Below, one piece after another: positions 1 through 11,290 of a DNA stretch of 64,000 nucleotides. Origin of the DNA: Pyxicephalus adspersus (Eukaryota > Chordata > Amphibia > Anura > Pyxicephalidae); NCBI RefSeq assembly GCF_032062135.1, contig NC_092868.1, positions 47,250,638-47,314,637 of the forward strand. The letters are read 5' to 3'. Each line of letters begins with the position of its first letter. The stretch's first letter is position 1. A program made the position numbers and the translations under genes. A model generated the notes under the pieces. The model searched no databases and was not told where the DNA came from. It saw only the letters and a list, made by a program, of their open reading frames with translations.

Positions 1-1250
1 GTGTTGGCACAACCCTCATAGTATCATCACAATGCCACAGCATTCAGGACCCTTCAATGGACCCAATGGGAAATGTTCACATTATAAGGCACGTAAAGAA
101 GGACCAGAAAAAAAACTTGGGACACCTAGCCACATATTCAAGTAAGCATATGTGCCATTGTTTTTACAGACTAGAACAATTAGTAAGTGGGAGTGGGAAG
201 TATTTGCGTTGGTTATACCCGGCCTGACTTCATTGCTAAAAGGTTAGATGTGTTGCTCTTTTGATAGTTTGGACATAATTTGGAAAACTACAAGCACAGG
301 ATAACCTTGTAGGGGTGCAGTTTGTGGAGCTCAGTGAACACTAATGGCACCACATTGGAGCATTGCTACAACTTTCTTCTTTGGCTTATGCAAATAAGGA
401 TTGACCACTTGCAAGCACACCCTGCACACTTACCTGTAGAGACCCAGCATGGATCAGCATATGTAACATATTGATTTTTGGAGCTGCCATAGTCCCTTAG
501 TAGCTCATCAGCTACTGTATAGGATTTTTTAATTCCTACCTCCACTTGGTAATAATATCATCTCAGTCTCCTTGTGCAGGGCTCCTTCTGTTTTATGCAT
601 TATGCATCGTATTTAAGTATGTAAACAGTCTCCCTGTACTTTGGTACAAACCTAGAAACCTTACCTCTACCAACCACGGATTTATGGACTGTCCAGAGGA
701 GTCCTCCACCGAGGCCTACTTGAATATCTCACCATATGGTTCCCCCCAGCAGACACTGGCTTTCCGCAGTGTATAAAATATTACTCAAGTTTAGCAGTGG
801 CTAAAACCCCACTCAAGTTAATGGGAAACTCAGTGTCATGCTGTTACATCTGTTTGTGTTTGTTTCTCATTTTCAACATAAAAAGCAACAGAAGGATCAT
901 ATTCCAGCAACTCTCAAGGGTGAGATTCAGAAACGCTGGGAGCTGTTCACATAAAAAACATTTCCTAAAACTAGATCTAAATCCTAACTGGATGACATTT
1001 AGGTTGCTTAAGTACTCTGTGAAATCAGTTGCCTTTTTTTTCTAGTAAATTCTGTTGTCACCTTTTTGGCATCTCAGTGCTGCTGTTGTCCTGCAGCAGC
1101 TTCAGCTATTTGTTCCAACGTTTGCTCCCTCCAGTGTCCCCTGCACATCATAAGGACCAGATTTTTATTAGAGACAATGGCAGACAACGTCTTTGTGTCT
1201 CAGATGGCTTTTGATTAAAATTCCCAGGTAGGTAAAGCTGACCCTGGGGG
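1..1250. other. Unassigned non-coding sequence
   Basis: I see no coding exon, RNA gene or repeat that I can name in this stretch. Three short open frames (546-776, 797-1045, 1029-1214) have no recognisable domain, and the A+T-rich composition gives such frames by chance. Confidence 0.5.
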
Positions 1251-1254
1251 GTTA

Positions 1255-1475
1255 CTTTTGTTCACACTTTTTAACATGGGGGAACCCTTGAAATAACTTC
1301 TGCTAAAATTACTATATTAACAGCTCACATTAGCATGGTGGTCAATGAGGAGAATCCCACCCTTATGGATGGCCAAAAAGTTCATTGGAGTAACTTAATC
1401 TGACCTGAGAGGCACAGATTTCTCATTGCAAAAGGAATTCCTAGCAATTTCCAGAGGAACACTCTTAGAACGTAT
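1255..1475 (+). mobile_element. Decayed hAT-like dispersed repeat
   Basis: The segment holds the phrase gggggaacccttgaaata near 1278 and an aggaacac tail near 1455. It resembles a tetrapod dispersed repeat rich in 'gaaccc' motifs that I recall as a non-autonomous hAT element. Two more diverged relatives may lie at 10985-11290 and 14955-15215. Both ends are too decayed to show terminal repeats or a target duplication. The class assignment is recall, not a search. Confidence 0.35.
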
Positions 1476-2968
1476 ACTTTAAATAATTTCAACAATTGCA
1501 TTGATTTGGTCTATCAAACGGTGAATTTTATTTAAAAAAAAGGAACACTGGGCAGGCTAAAAAAACAAAATCTGCTTCTTTGTTTTAATTAAATCCAAAT
1601 ATTTAAATATATTTAACTTGTAACATGTGTAACTACCTAAACTTGAACTGGTATCAGCCTCTTACAATCCTCTGTACAGCAAAACAGACTTGGGAGAAGG
1701 CGCTGCAGTGATATGGACTGTGCACAATGCTTCTTTATTTTATGATAATATGAAAAGTCGGCAATAGTAGGGATAGTAGGGATAACAGAATCTGGAATGA
1801 GAGTTGAAAGGGACAGCTCTACGGGCCAGGGGTGTGCTGCAGTAACATGTTGTTAGAAGACAAAAAGCAGAGAGATGCTGCTTCAAATCTGAAGGTGGGT
1901 AGGTGACTGAGGCTGTGTAAGAGTAACAGGCTGTAATTAGGGTCACAAACCAGGCTGCACAGGCTGGCATTTCTGGGCGCCCATGTTTATCAGCAGTGTA
2001 ACTATAAGCAGAGTTATATAATTACAATAAATACATACAATAATAGTTAAATCAGGCTGAAATCTGGCCTACATTTCATCTATTCAGCACGTCCAGCCTC
2101 GCTAATCAGTGAAGAATGGCTTCCACTCAGCAAGCACCATCTAAGGATGGATGGTTAAGCCTTTTAAGTAGAAGTTGGCAAACCGAACACATTAGCTCAT
2201 GCGCTTGCTATACCAGGGCCAAAAAAAGTGCAGGCTGTGCCTAGGGCTGTACAGACCTCTATCTGTGTAGAATCAATCACTGGAAACACTGCCAACGGCT
2301 TCTGGAGGGAAATGCGATCATTATCATTACTGCAATATGAGACCTGCGAAGTTATGGAAATTTAGTTCAACATCTTAAGCATATTTGCAAGGCATTGCTT
2401 CTCATCATCATTAACAGGTTCTAAAAAGGGATCAGAACTTATAGAAATAATTGCCAGTTACTTTTTATGATATCTGATGGCTGTAGGGAGCTGGTGGCTC
2501 CCACTGAACGGAGCACTCCAGGGAGTACAAATCCTGCATAGTGCACATTGCCTAGGCAAAGGTTTTCTGGTGTTTGTTGGGATACCCTAGACTGCTTTTC
2601 TGAGAAGCACCTCTGGCTTGTTCTCTGGTTTTTGTCATCTTCTGGTTTTGCTCAGCCTGATCACCTCCTTCCCTGACTTCACTTTTCCATTACCTAGCAC
2701 CATAGGAAATCTAAATCTCCCCGGAGCAGTTCGTAGCACGGACTGGGCACTGTTCAATCGCTTCTGCTCCCAGGAAGCTACTGCATGTCACTGATATCAT
2801 AGACTGTCCATGCTAGACCTGGACTATTGTATGAACTTTTTTGTATTTGTTTGAATGGGCTGTCCAATGCACCACACCAGTTCTGAAATGGCACCTGGAC
2901 TTTCCTTTACTACACAGTAGAGTATTGTAGTGCTTTGCTATGTAGTGCAGCACTACACACGCTCAATG
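1476..2968. other. Unassigned sequence, possible LTR-like block
   Basis: No gene is visible. On the minus strand, 1740-1970 is open and is followed by AATAAA around 1736 and a further stretch to about 1675. That layout is compatible with the R/U5 part of an old solo LTR, but I cannot define either end or a target duplication. Confidence 0.25.
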
Positions 2969-3183
2969 GCCCTGATTTATTAAAGTTCTCCAAGACTGGA
3001 GAGAATACACTTTCATCAGTGAGGCTAGGTGATCCAGCAAACCTGGAATGGATATGGTCCAGAATTGAAAACATTTGCTAACAAATGACTTTTAGGAAAT
3101 CCATTCCAGATTTCCTGTATCACCCAGCCTCACTGATGAAAGTGTAATATCTACAGTCTTGGAGAGCTTTAATTAATCAGGGC
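2969..3183. mobile_element. Palindromic foldback element, copy 1 (family A)
   Basis: About 215 bp that is an imperfect inverted repeat over nearly its whole length. The left arm starts cctgatttattaaag and contains gatccagcaaacctgga. The right arm repeats this in reverse complement and ends aattaatcagg. Ten further copies lie in the window. It has no coding capacity. I infer a non-autonomous DNA transposon (MITE); the superfamily and target duplication are unresolved. Confidence 0.85.
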
Positions 3184-3279
3184 TTATATATTACTCTGCA
3201 TTGTGGGTCAAGCATCTGTTAATGTATACATTCTCATAACACATATGTGTGTATGGGGCCTTTAGTATGAAATTAGGGG

Positions 3280-4830
3280 ATTAGGGGATTAGTATAGAAA
3301 TTATTATTAGGATTAGAATTAGGGTTAGAATAAAGTTTAGTGATAAGGGAAATTAAAATTATTGAAATAAAACATTTACATTCCAGGCCTCTGGTGATAG
3401 CTGTCAAATGCAAATCTATATGGAAGCTAAGAAGACGCGTCTTCAGCTGTTAAAAGATAGATGTGTTAAGTTCTGCTATAGGGATTAAGGAAAGGTTAAA
3501 TAATAAATAAAGTAATAGTTAGTTTTAGGATTAAAGGGGTGGTTAGTGTGATGGTGGATAATTGAAGGGGTGGGAGTTAATGTGAGAGTTAGTAATATGG
3601 TAATTGTTAACACTACAGGGGAATAGTGTTGGAGTTAGTGTTAAGATTGCCGGGTGGGTGAGTTTAAGGAGCCATGTTTGTGTTAGGGGTTTTTGGGTAA
3701 CAGATAAAGTTACAGGTAGAGTGTGTGAGTTAGTGTTAGGGTTACTGTTGAGGTTGCAGGGAGGGTTACAGGTGGAAAAGTGTTAATGTTAAAAGGAGAG
3801 TTGGTGTGTTGGTCAGTGTTACAAGAAGGGTTAGTGTGGGGTAATGCTATAATTACTGTTGAAGGTACAGGGAGAGTTCCAGGAATTATGGAGCTGCCAA
3901 AATTTGTGTTAAGGTAATACAGAGAGGTAGTGTGATGGACATTGTTACAAGGAGGGTAAATGTATGAGTTAGTGTTATTGTTCAGTTTGCAAGGTTAGTA
4001 AGTATAAGAGTTATAGGAAGGATTAATCCTAAGGTTGGGATAATGTGATGGTCAATGTTGGGGATACAACGTGGGTAACTGTGTGTGGTAGTATTAGGGT
4101 TACTGTTGAGGCTGCAAAGGGAGGGATTAGAGAAGGATTGGGTTAAGGATAGAAGGTGGGTTAATGTGATGGCCAATTTTGGGGTTACAAGGTGGGTAAG
4201 TGTGTCAGTTAGTGCTACAAGAAGGTAAATGTGGGTGTTAGTATTAGAATTACCACTGACGTTGCAGGGAGGATTACATGAATGATTATTGTTAAGGTTA
4301 GAAGTTGGTGATGTTTATTGTTGGGGGTTACAAGGTGGGTAAGTGCTTGAATTAGTGTTAGGGTTACTGTTAAGGATGTGGGGGGGGGGGGGGGGTATAA
4401 GGGTTACAAAAGGATTAGGGTTATGGTTAGAAGGAGGGTAAGTGTGATAGTCAGTGCTGGGGTTACAAGGTGGGTGTATGAGATAGTGTTAGGGTTACTG
4501 TTGAGGATGCAGGCGGGGGGAGAGGTATAAGGGATACAAAAGGATTAGTGTTAGGGTTAGGAGAGTTAATGTGATGGTCAGTGCTGGGGTTGGATAAGAG
4601 TGTGAGTTAGTGTTAGGCTTACTGATGAGGATGCGGGGTGGGAGGAGGAAGGTTTAAGGGTTACAAGAAGGATTAGTGTTAGGGTTAGAAGGAGGGTCAG
4701 TGTGATAATCAATGTTGGGGTTACAAGGTGGGTAAGTGTGTGAGTTAGTGTTTTGGTTATTGTTGTTAGGGTTATTGTTGAGGTTACATGGAGAGTAATG
4801 TTAGTATTGCCTTTGTGGAGGGTTGATATA
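3280..4830 (+). repeat. Degenerate tandem array rich in telomere-like GTTAGG motifs
   Basis: The stretch repeats phrases such as gtgagttagtgttagggt, tactgttgagg, ggttacaaggtgggtaag and gtgatggtcagtg. The anchor 'ttactgttgagg' or a variant recurs near 3742, 3852, 3970, 4099, 4249, 4364, 4486, 4619 and 4768, so the period is irregular at roughly 110-150 bp. The plus strand is strikingly G/T-rich and carries many partial TTAGGG units, but there is no run of perfect (TTAGGG)n. A run of about 16 G lies at 4380-4395. The open frames across it (for example 3604-3786) are by-products. It is probably an old satellite or a decayed interstitial telomere-like array. Confidence 0.8.
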
Positions 4831-5439
4831 CAGACAATTTAGGGTTGGACATTGCTGCTCTAGAATGACTATTACCACCAATCTCCTGGTACTTTCAGCT
4901 AACTTACCCTAAAACAGAGCTACAAACTTTCTGCAGAAGCAAATTGCCTAAACCTGAATATATCATTCATCTCCTTATGTCCTGAATAAAAAAAACCCAC
5001 GGCTTTATCATGCTGGTTGAGTTCCAGTGTGTGTGGGTGTCTGCTGGCTGTGCAGCTGTTTAGGACGCGGGATGCTGCATCTGTTCCATTGTCCTCTGTC
5101 TCTCTTTATATATTATCCTTTTCTTTTTGGGCTCCATCTGTTGCAAAGTCCCAAATCTAATTTAGTTGCTACTATCTGTGTCCTCTCCAATTCTCATGTG
5201 ATCTGTTCCCGTATAATCCACCTAAACACCTCTCAGCCCAACCTCTGAAACAAGACTCCAACAGGTTTTATTCTTTGCAAGCATGCGCATATAAAGGGGC
5301 TCATTGAACTGGTCAGAGTGAACGGTACAAATTGCTGGTAAAGCATTGTGATGACGATGTGAATGCGGTTAGGGTTATGGAACACTAGGCAACCTGTTTT
5401 GGGTCAGAAAGGTTTACCTGTGGATTTATTTTTATTTTT
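4831..5439. other. Unassigned non-coding sequence
   Basis: The sequence is A+T-rich and unique in appearance. The frame 5027-5248 has a hydrophobic start but no domain, splice or context support. Confidence 0.5.
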
Positions 5440-5790
5440 TATTTCTCTAGTTAGATAACAATGGTTGTTATGGTAATTACTTTTCTGACTGGATAAAAGT
5501 GGTTGTTATGGTACTTACTCCTCTAACTAGATTTTAATGGTTGCTATGGTAATTACCACCTTAGCTAAGTGATAGTGGTTGCCATTCTACTTACTTCTTC
5601 GAATAGACAACAATGGTTGCTATAGTAATTACCTTTCTGATTGGATAATATCGGTTGTTATGGTACTTACTCCTCTCACTAGATTTTAACAGTTGCTATG
5701 GTATTTGCCACCCCGACTAGGTGATAGTGGTTGCTTTGGTACTAGAGAACAGTGGTTGATATTGTACTTACCTCCCTAACTTGTTAAACA
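5440..5790 (+). repeat. 38-bp minisatellite with 152-bp higher-order unit
   Basis: The core ggttgttatggta or a variant starts at 5463, 5501, 5539, 5577, 5615, 5653, 5691 and 5729, which is an exact 38-bp spacing. A last unit at 5753 is shortened by 14 bp. Units 1-4 and 5-8 match each other better than their neighbours do: gataacaatgg with gacaacaatgg, ggtacttactcctct in both, agattttaa in both, and gtgatagtggttgc in both. This gives a 4 x 38 = 152-bp higher-order repeat. There are no spacers, so it is not a CRISPR array. Confidence 0.9.
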
Positions 5791-6729
5791 ACACTAGTCA
5801 CCTTTACAATGGTATAGGAACCCCCTGTTTAATATTGGCCTAACACTTAAATATCAGCTTTGGATAAAGATGGCCTACAATAGCTAAAAAGAACTATCAA
5901 AGGTCAAAAATCAAATCTCAACCTTTGTCCTCAGCAATAAAAAATCAAAACAATGAACCATAATATCCTTGGATTGGTTACTATGGGTTACTGCACCAGG
6001 CCCTGCAGAGTTTCCAAAAACTTTAGATTGTCATGGCCGAAACTTCCCCATAAAAGGTGAACAAATAAACCTCTTCATAAAATATTGTTGGGTATACATG
6101 GCCAATTATATCTTTTATTGGCAGCCTCCAGCTCATAGAGCCCTGGATGGTATCCAACCTCGTCATTGTTTGTGTACATCACATGACCACTCCGCCACAA
6201 AAATCAGCATTCGTGCCTCATTTATGGTGATTTCAGGCAATCACTTCACACTTCCGTCCATTTCTCCCATAACATACAACTTAAACTTTTTCTTCACGTG
6301 GTTTTGTGTTGGAACCTGTCGTTAATTATTACTGCAGAATCTAGGTGTCTCCAGGCTACAGGAAAGCACATGACAATAAAATGTTTCTCAAGGTTAAAGG
6401 TGTTTATACGAGCAGATTTGCACACGTTGCAAAGAGAAGATTCCTGCCATACGTGCAGAGCGGCAGGCTGTCAGGGCTACGTGAGCTATTTAATCATTTC
6501 TTGTATTCCAGCTTACCTGTCATGAGTGTAAAATCAACAGACTAGATCAGGTAAGGATCACAAGGAAATTCTGTTGTAGAGGATCTTTCCAAGAAAGCCT
6601 TATTTGGAAAAGTCAAATATTATAACTGTATTTTGTTTGTTCTTAAACAGGACTATACATTGGAAATGGAAAATTGTGAGCAAGCCGGTTCAATACAGCA
6701 GAAGGGAGAAGCAATGTTTCTTGCACTAT
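5791..6729. other. Unassigned non-coding sequence
   Basis: Several overlapping short frames (5969-6545) exist in two phases, with no domain and no splice context. I see no repeat structure here. Confidence 0.5.
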
Positions 6730-6947
6730 GGGCCTGATTTATTAAAGCTCTCCAAGGCTGGAGAAGATAAACTTTCATCAGTGAACCTGGGTGATCCAGC
6801 AAACCTGGAATGGATTTCTTAAAAGCCTATTTGTTAGCAAATGGTTTAAATCCTGGACCTGATCCATTCCAGGTTTGCTGGATCGCCCAGTTTTACTGAT
6901 GAAAGTGTATTCTCTCCAGCCTTGGAGAGCTTTCATAAATCAGGCCC
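6730..6947. mobile_element. Palindromic foldback element, copy 2 (family A)
   Basis: This is a near-complete copy running from gggcctgatttattaaag to the complementary aaatcaggccc. The arms are about 84 bp each around a short A+T-rich centre containing gttagcaaatg. It forms one end of a block that recurs in inverted orientation at 25220-25720. Confidence 0.85.
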
Positions 6948-7260
6948 TATGTATCTGTGAGGAAGTGAATATCCTGGTTGAAACATGGTTTGCTTTCTCG
7001 TGTCAGAGCCTCCAGCAAGGAGAACAATGAATAGCACAGTAATGGCACCCCAAATCTTATTCCAGTATTACCTTGAGCCTAGAACACATGAGCTGACTCA
7101 CTGCCAATTTTGCGTTCAACTCATATGATCAGTTTTCTGATTGAAAATCTTGAAACATTGTACACAAATGTGTAATATTCTTCCCTTCCAGCAATTAGGC
7201 AGGAATGGGATGAACCACAGGATACATGGGAGCTCCCAATTGTATTTTTCTATTGTTTTC
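6948..7260 (+). repeat. Duplicated block, matches 25220-25537 in reverse complement
   Basis: Nearly the whole segment aligns by eye, with few differences, to the reverse complement of 25220-25537. Shared phrases include tatgtatctgtgagga, cgtgtcagagcctcca, gcgttcaactcatatg and gaaccacaggatacatg. Similarity stops near 7260, just before another palindrome. A short reading frame present in the other copy is broken here by a one-base length difference, so coding is not supported. Confidence 0.85.
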
Positions 7261-7280
7261 TCATTTATTGTTTTCTCTTT

Positions 7281-7488
7281 GGCCCTGGTTTATTAAAGTT
7301 CTCCAAGGCTGGGGAAAATACAATTTCATCAGTGAAGTTGGGTGATCCAGCAAACCTGGAATAGGTTGAAAACGTTTGCTAACAAATAGTTAAGGACTTT
7401 TAGGAAATCCATCCCAGGTTTGCTGGATTACCCAGCTTCACTGATGAAAGCCTCAGAGAGCCTCAGAGAGCTTTAATAAATCAGGGCC
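7281..7488. mobile_element. Palindromic foldback element, copy 3 (family A)
   Basis: This is a family A copy from ggccctggtttattaaag to ttaataaatcagggccc. The right arm has lost the 'tgtattctctccagc' segment and carries a direct repeat of cctcagagag at 7451-7470 in its place. Confidence 0.82.
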
Positions 7489-7489
7489 C

Positions 7490-8130
7490 ATGTCTCTGCA
7501 ATAAAATAAACTTACCTGCCTGGTGACAATCTTTTTCGAAATGTACTCTGAGCTGGGTATGAGCATGACAATGCCTGGTATTCCAAAATACCACCAGCTG
7601 TCAGTAGTGAAATAATTCCTGTGTGTGTTCTGGTTTGCCCAATCAAGGTCTGAACTTAAGTTAAGATGGACGCAAAATTGCAGGAGGGAAGAAAGGTGCG
7701 TGGACCTAAAAAATTGCAAACAGGCAGGTAAGTGTTTTTTTTACAGGTGATGTCCCTTCTGCAATAAACTTGCCTGTCTGTTGTCAATCTTTTCTGAAAT
7801 GGGCAGATTTAAAGCAGAACTAACCATTTAAAAATGGGAGCAGGTAGGGTATTTATAGCAGAAGGGACATCACCTGTATAATAAACTTACCTGTCTGTTT
7901 TTTTTAAGTCAACACACCTCTCTTTGCTCCTGCACTGGTGCTTACATCTTCACCTGAATTCAGGCCTTTGCCTCTTCACATCCAGGAGTATGCAGGAATA
8001 CCTGGCATTGTGCACTGTGCTGCCCATGCAGGTTATGTTCCTTCTGCAATAAATAAGAAGTGTGTGGATTTAAAAAATCAGACAGGTACGTTTAATATAC
8101 AAGTGATGTTCCTTCTGCTATATATACCCT
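7490..8130. repeat. Cluster of frog-type palindromic repeat fragments
   Basis: The phrases gatgtcccttctgcaata (7748), its reverse complement agaagggacatcacctgt (7860), gttccttctgcaataaat (8036) and gatgttccttctgctata (8104) recur in both orientations. Aaacttacctgcctgg at 7508 is opposed by caggcaggtaagtgt at 7721. I read this as two or more overlapping non-autonomous elements with inverted ends. The same phrase appears at 40490. Individual boundaries are not clear. Confidence 0.55.
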
Positions 8131-8333
8131 ACCTCCAAGGCTGGAGAAAACAGATCATAGGTGAACCTTGGTGATTTAGAAAACCTGGAATGAAATTCCA
8201 AAAAATGATTTACTCTTGGTTAGCAAATATTTTCAGTCCTGGACTAGATCCATTCAAGGTTTGCTGGATCAACCAGGTTCTACAACTATAGTCTATTTTC
8301 TCCACTCTTGGAAAGCTTTATTAAATCAGGCCC
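8131..8333. mobile_element. Palindromic foldback element, copy 4 (family A)
   Basis: The left end is clipped: the copy starts at ctccaaggctggagaa instead of the usual gatttattaaag. The right arm is complete to attaaatcaggccc. It is more diverged than copies 2 and 3. Confidence 0.75.
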
Positions 8334-8516
8334 AAGTGTCCTAATTGGATTTTCCCTCCTCCTTTTCTAGTGATAACATGTTATTCCTGCCTACTGTGTT
8401 TTAAATATAGAGAGCTAATTACCTTATGAGAGACAGACAGCAGTAAAAATCCAAATGGATTCAAATTCCTTGCTCCTTTATTCAAAACTCAAAAGAAAAA
8501 AATTTAGGAACAGTAT
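8334..8516. other. Unassigned spacer
   Basis: A short A+T-rich spacer with no recognisable structure. Confidence 0.4.
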
Positions 8517-9134
8517 GGCTATGTTCACACTGGTGATGGAGTTGCGGTGTGGTGACCTTTCCCTCTTGCCAAGGAACCGTTGCCTCTCGGTAGACATGTA
8601 GCTTTTCCTGGCAGCAGCTGCATAGTGAATAAATAGGGGCGACAGTGAGTGGTACCAGTACTATCTGTAAAATGTGCAGTGCAAGTGACCAGGCGCATGG
8701 TAAGGTGCAGGGAGTCATGCAGGATCACTTGATCCCAAAGCAGATCTGAACCTGCTCTAATATATTCCTTATTCTCCAATTCACTCCATTTTTACAAAAT
8801 GGATTGCTATTTTTTTACCCCCATATTTAAAAAGGGGGAACAGGTTTTGTTCCCTAGTGATGTAATGTAAGGCTAGGATATGACCCATGATGGGAACAAG
8901 TGATCCCACGTGATCCCTGTTCGCTGATCAGCCACGTGCTCCACAGGTTCTTCAAGAGCCAGCTTTTACAGATTTGACAGTAAGCAGCAGGGAGAAATTC
9001 TGAACTGCTCACTGCCACTCTCCTTCATTCTCTATTGGGCCAGAGAGTAGACGTTACGCGTAGTTATGTGTGGGTTCAGTGCTATGAGGAAGCCGTAACT
9101 GCACCCCAACCTCACTACCAGTTTGAGCAAAGCC
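8517..9134. mobile_element. Non-autonomous DNA element with ~35-bp inverted ends
   Basis: The left end reads ggctatgttcacactggt followed by gttgcggtg. The reverse complement of the right end reads ggctttgctcaaactggt followed by gttggggtg. About 35 bp pair imperfectly at each end of a 618-bp segment. The left end resembles the end at 35255 (gggcccttccataccag). The minus-strand frames 8482-8779 have no domain. Confidence 0.5.
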
Positions 9135-10404
9135 TGATGGATAACAATACATTTGAAAAGTATATTTTTTTTCCATGTCATTTTTACCTTTTCCAGCTAC
9201 TTTCTGTTATTTGCACCTTGTTGGGCATCAGCTGCACATCATTATTCTGGAACAGCTTCCTGATAGACACCAAGGTGTATCACCTGCGTATAATACCTTA
9301 GAACACACACCTATAGCTCCAACCAGGGGCACATGTACCATAAGGTGACAATGCAGGATAAAAAATGGTAAGACACTTGTTACTTTATAAAGTAAGTGCC
9401 TGGTCAAGGACAGCTACATCTTTCAAAAATTGAAAACATTTAAAAGGGCAATACCCAACTGATATGGTTAGTGTTATATCTATGTCAGGATGATGTAAGT
9501 GGACTTCTGAAATCAGTTACAGTCACTTTGTGTTTCACTTTTACTTGTTGGCACTGGCAACACATGGTAAATGGTTATTTCACACATTATTAGCAGTAAA
9601 TCTACTTTTCGGATTTGTTTTTCTTAATCTTCTTTTGCCCCACAAAATCTTGTGTTAATCATTGTGGGAACAGAATCAGTAATCTCTTTTCCGAGTGGTA
9701 TCAATGATGTATACTAACTACACTGGGAATTGAGTCTCTCCGTCAGTTTTTAGGATACTAATCTGCATTCCAAGCCAAAGACGTCTTGGTCCAGGACAGC
9801 TGGCACAATATACAATGCTGTACCCTATGGCAGAAACTATAGTGGTGTACAAATGCCTGCCTCCTTTATAATAAGGAATAGTTGGGTCATTTGTCAAGTA
9901 TTTTATACGAAAGTTTGGAATGAACTGTCCTACCATTCTCAGATACCTCTGTGCCATTTAGCTTTGTAGTTATATGATTGAAGAGTAAATGTGCCCTTAA
10001 CACCAATCTTTATTATAAGTAACGTAAGTCTGCAAGTAACCAATTTTACCTTTTTACTGCTGTCTTCTGGGAGCTTATTTGCTTGCATGTTTCAATCACT
10101 TGCAGGGATTAACAATGAGCAAGTACATCTGAAGTTTCCCTAAGAATGCCCTACACTTTTATTGCCAAATGGTACATTTGACCGTGGCCAAAAGTGATGT
10201 TGGTTCCATATACATTTATATAAAGTTTAATTTCAAAATCTATAAGCATTGCTTTCCCCTCCTCCAAGTCTTCCTGGCATTTGAGGCACCTCCTGGCATC
10301 ATATGGGTAAATGAGAAAACAGACCATTCATGACTGTAAGCTGAAGGAAAAGGTAAATTGGGGGAGAGGGGGTTGAGACTGGCTGGGTTTCATTTATTGC
10401 AAAC
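9135..10404. other. Unassigned non-coding sequence
   Basis: I see no coding, RNA or transposon signature. The minus-strand frame 9718-9957 has no domain support. Confidence 0.5.
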
Positions 10405-10560
10405 AGTATCAGTGTAATTGTCATTGCTGAGTATTGTTGTGATTGCCCTTTTTGTTGTCCATATAATAAAACAATTACCCATGAGTTGCCCATGTATTGT
10501 CTGGATTGCCTAATTGTTGCCTGCATATTGTATCAATTGCTTGTTGGCTGCCTAGGTATA
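10405..10560 (+). repeat. Degenerate 31-32-bp minisatellite
   Basis: Successive units read tattgttgtgattgccct, taataaaacaattaccca, tattgtctggattgccta and ttgtatcaattgcttgtt, starting about every 31-32 bp from 10432. Each continues into a 'ttgttgcc' core. A further relic (gcccatttgttgcccctg) lies near 10631. The frame 10299-10526 is a by-product. Confidence 0.65.
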
Positions 10561-10870
10561 GGCAAATTTTTTGTATGTTTGTCTGAAAACCCTGTTTGAA
10601 GTCAACAATTTATAATAATTAATAATAAATGCCCATTTGTTGCCCCTGTAGTGTCGGGATTACCATTCTCTTGAATATGGATTGTCTAGTCAGTGTTTGT
10701 TTAGAAGACCATATTACTATATTTAAATTCCCTGTGGCCCCATGTTTCACCATAGTACACTACGGGGCACACAATAGTCCTTAATTAACTACCAATATCC
10801 ACTGCAAGAGGCTGAGTACACAACTGTTAGATTAGCCTCACTCTAATCTCACACTTTTTACAGATGTTGT

Positions 10871-10876
10871 ATTAAT

Positions 10877-10909
<33 letters not shown>

Positions 10910-10910
10910 T
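10871..10910 (+). repeat. (TAA)n microsatellite
   Basis: About eleven tandem ATA/TAA triplets lie within an A+T-rich tract. Confidence 0.9.
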
Positions 10911-10984
10911 TAAACATATTAAAGATCAAATTCAAACAACACGAAAACACATAAAAGTTGTCTTTACTGCTGTCTAGGAAACTT

Positions 10985-11290
10985 TAGGAAATAAATTAGA
11001 GCGGCCTTTCTTAAACTTTTCTTCCCTAGAAGAACCCTAAAAGGTCTCTGGGAATAAATTCGAAAACCAATTAATTGGAGGTCGATGGGGAAAACTCTCA
11101 TACATAGGTGGTCAACTGGAAGAATGCCTTTTACAGCAGCAGTTCAAATGCCATAATTATAGAGAAATTATATATCAAATGCCATAATTATAGAGAAATT
11201 ATATATCAAATGCCATAATTATAGAGAAAAAGATCTCCAGTGTCATGCCACTGGCTTTGCATGGGCCCAGGGACTATGGATGCATCTTCA
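10985..11290 (+). mobile_element. Decayed dispersed repeat, related to 14955-15215
   Basis: Agaaccctaaaaggtctc followed by caattaattggaggtcga and, further on, gaagaatgcc match in order aggaaccctaaa, caattttttggaggtcag and gtaagaatgcc at 14980-15070. I take both as copies of one hAT-like family. This copy has an internal 31-bp expansion. Confidence 0.45.
11145..11228 (+). repeat. 31-bp tandem triplication
   Basis: The unit caaatgccataattatag, with its extension to 31 bp, starts at 11145, 11176 and 11207. The first two units are identical and the third is partial. The lack of divergence suggests a recent slippage or duplication. Confidence 0.92.

Noticed and set aside
1675..2000. Solo LTR on the minus strand
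   Set aside because: Only an AATAAA and a general layout support it; no TG/CA ends or target duplication could be set.
3280..4830. True telomere or chromosome end
   Set aside because: No run of perfect TTAGGG units, and unique sequence lies on both sides.
5440..5790. CRISPR-like regular spacing
   Set aside because: The units are contiguous with no unique spacers, and the sequence is vertebrate.
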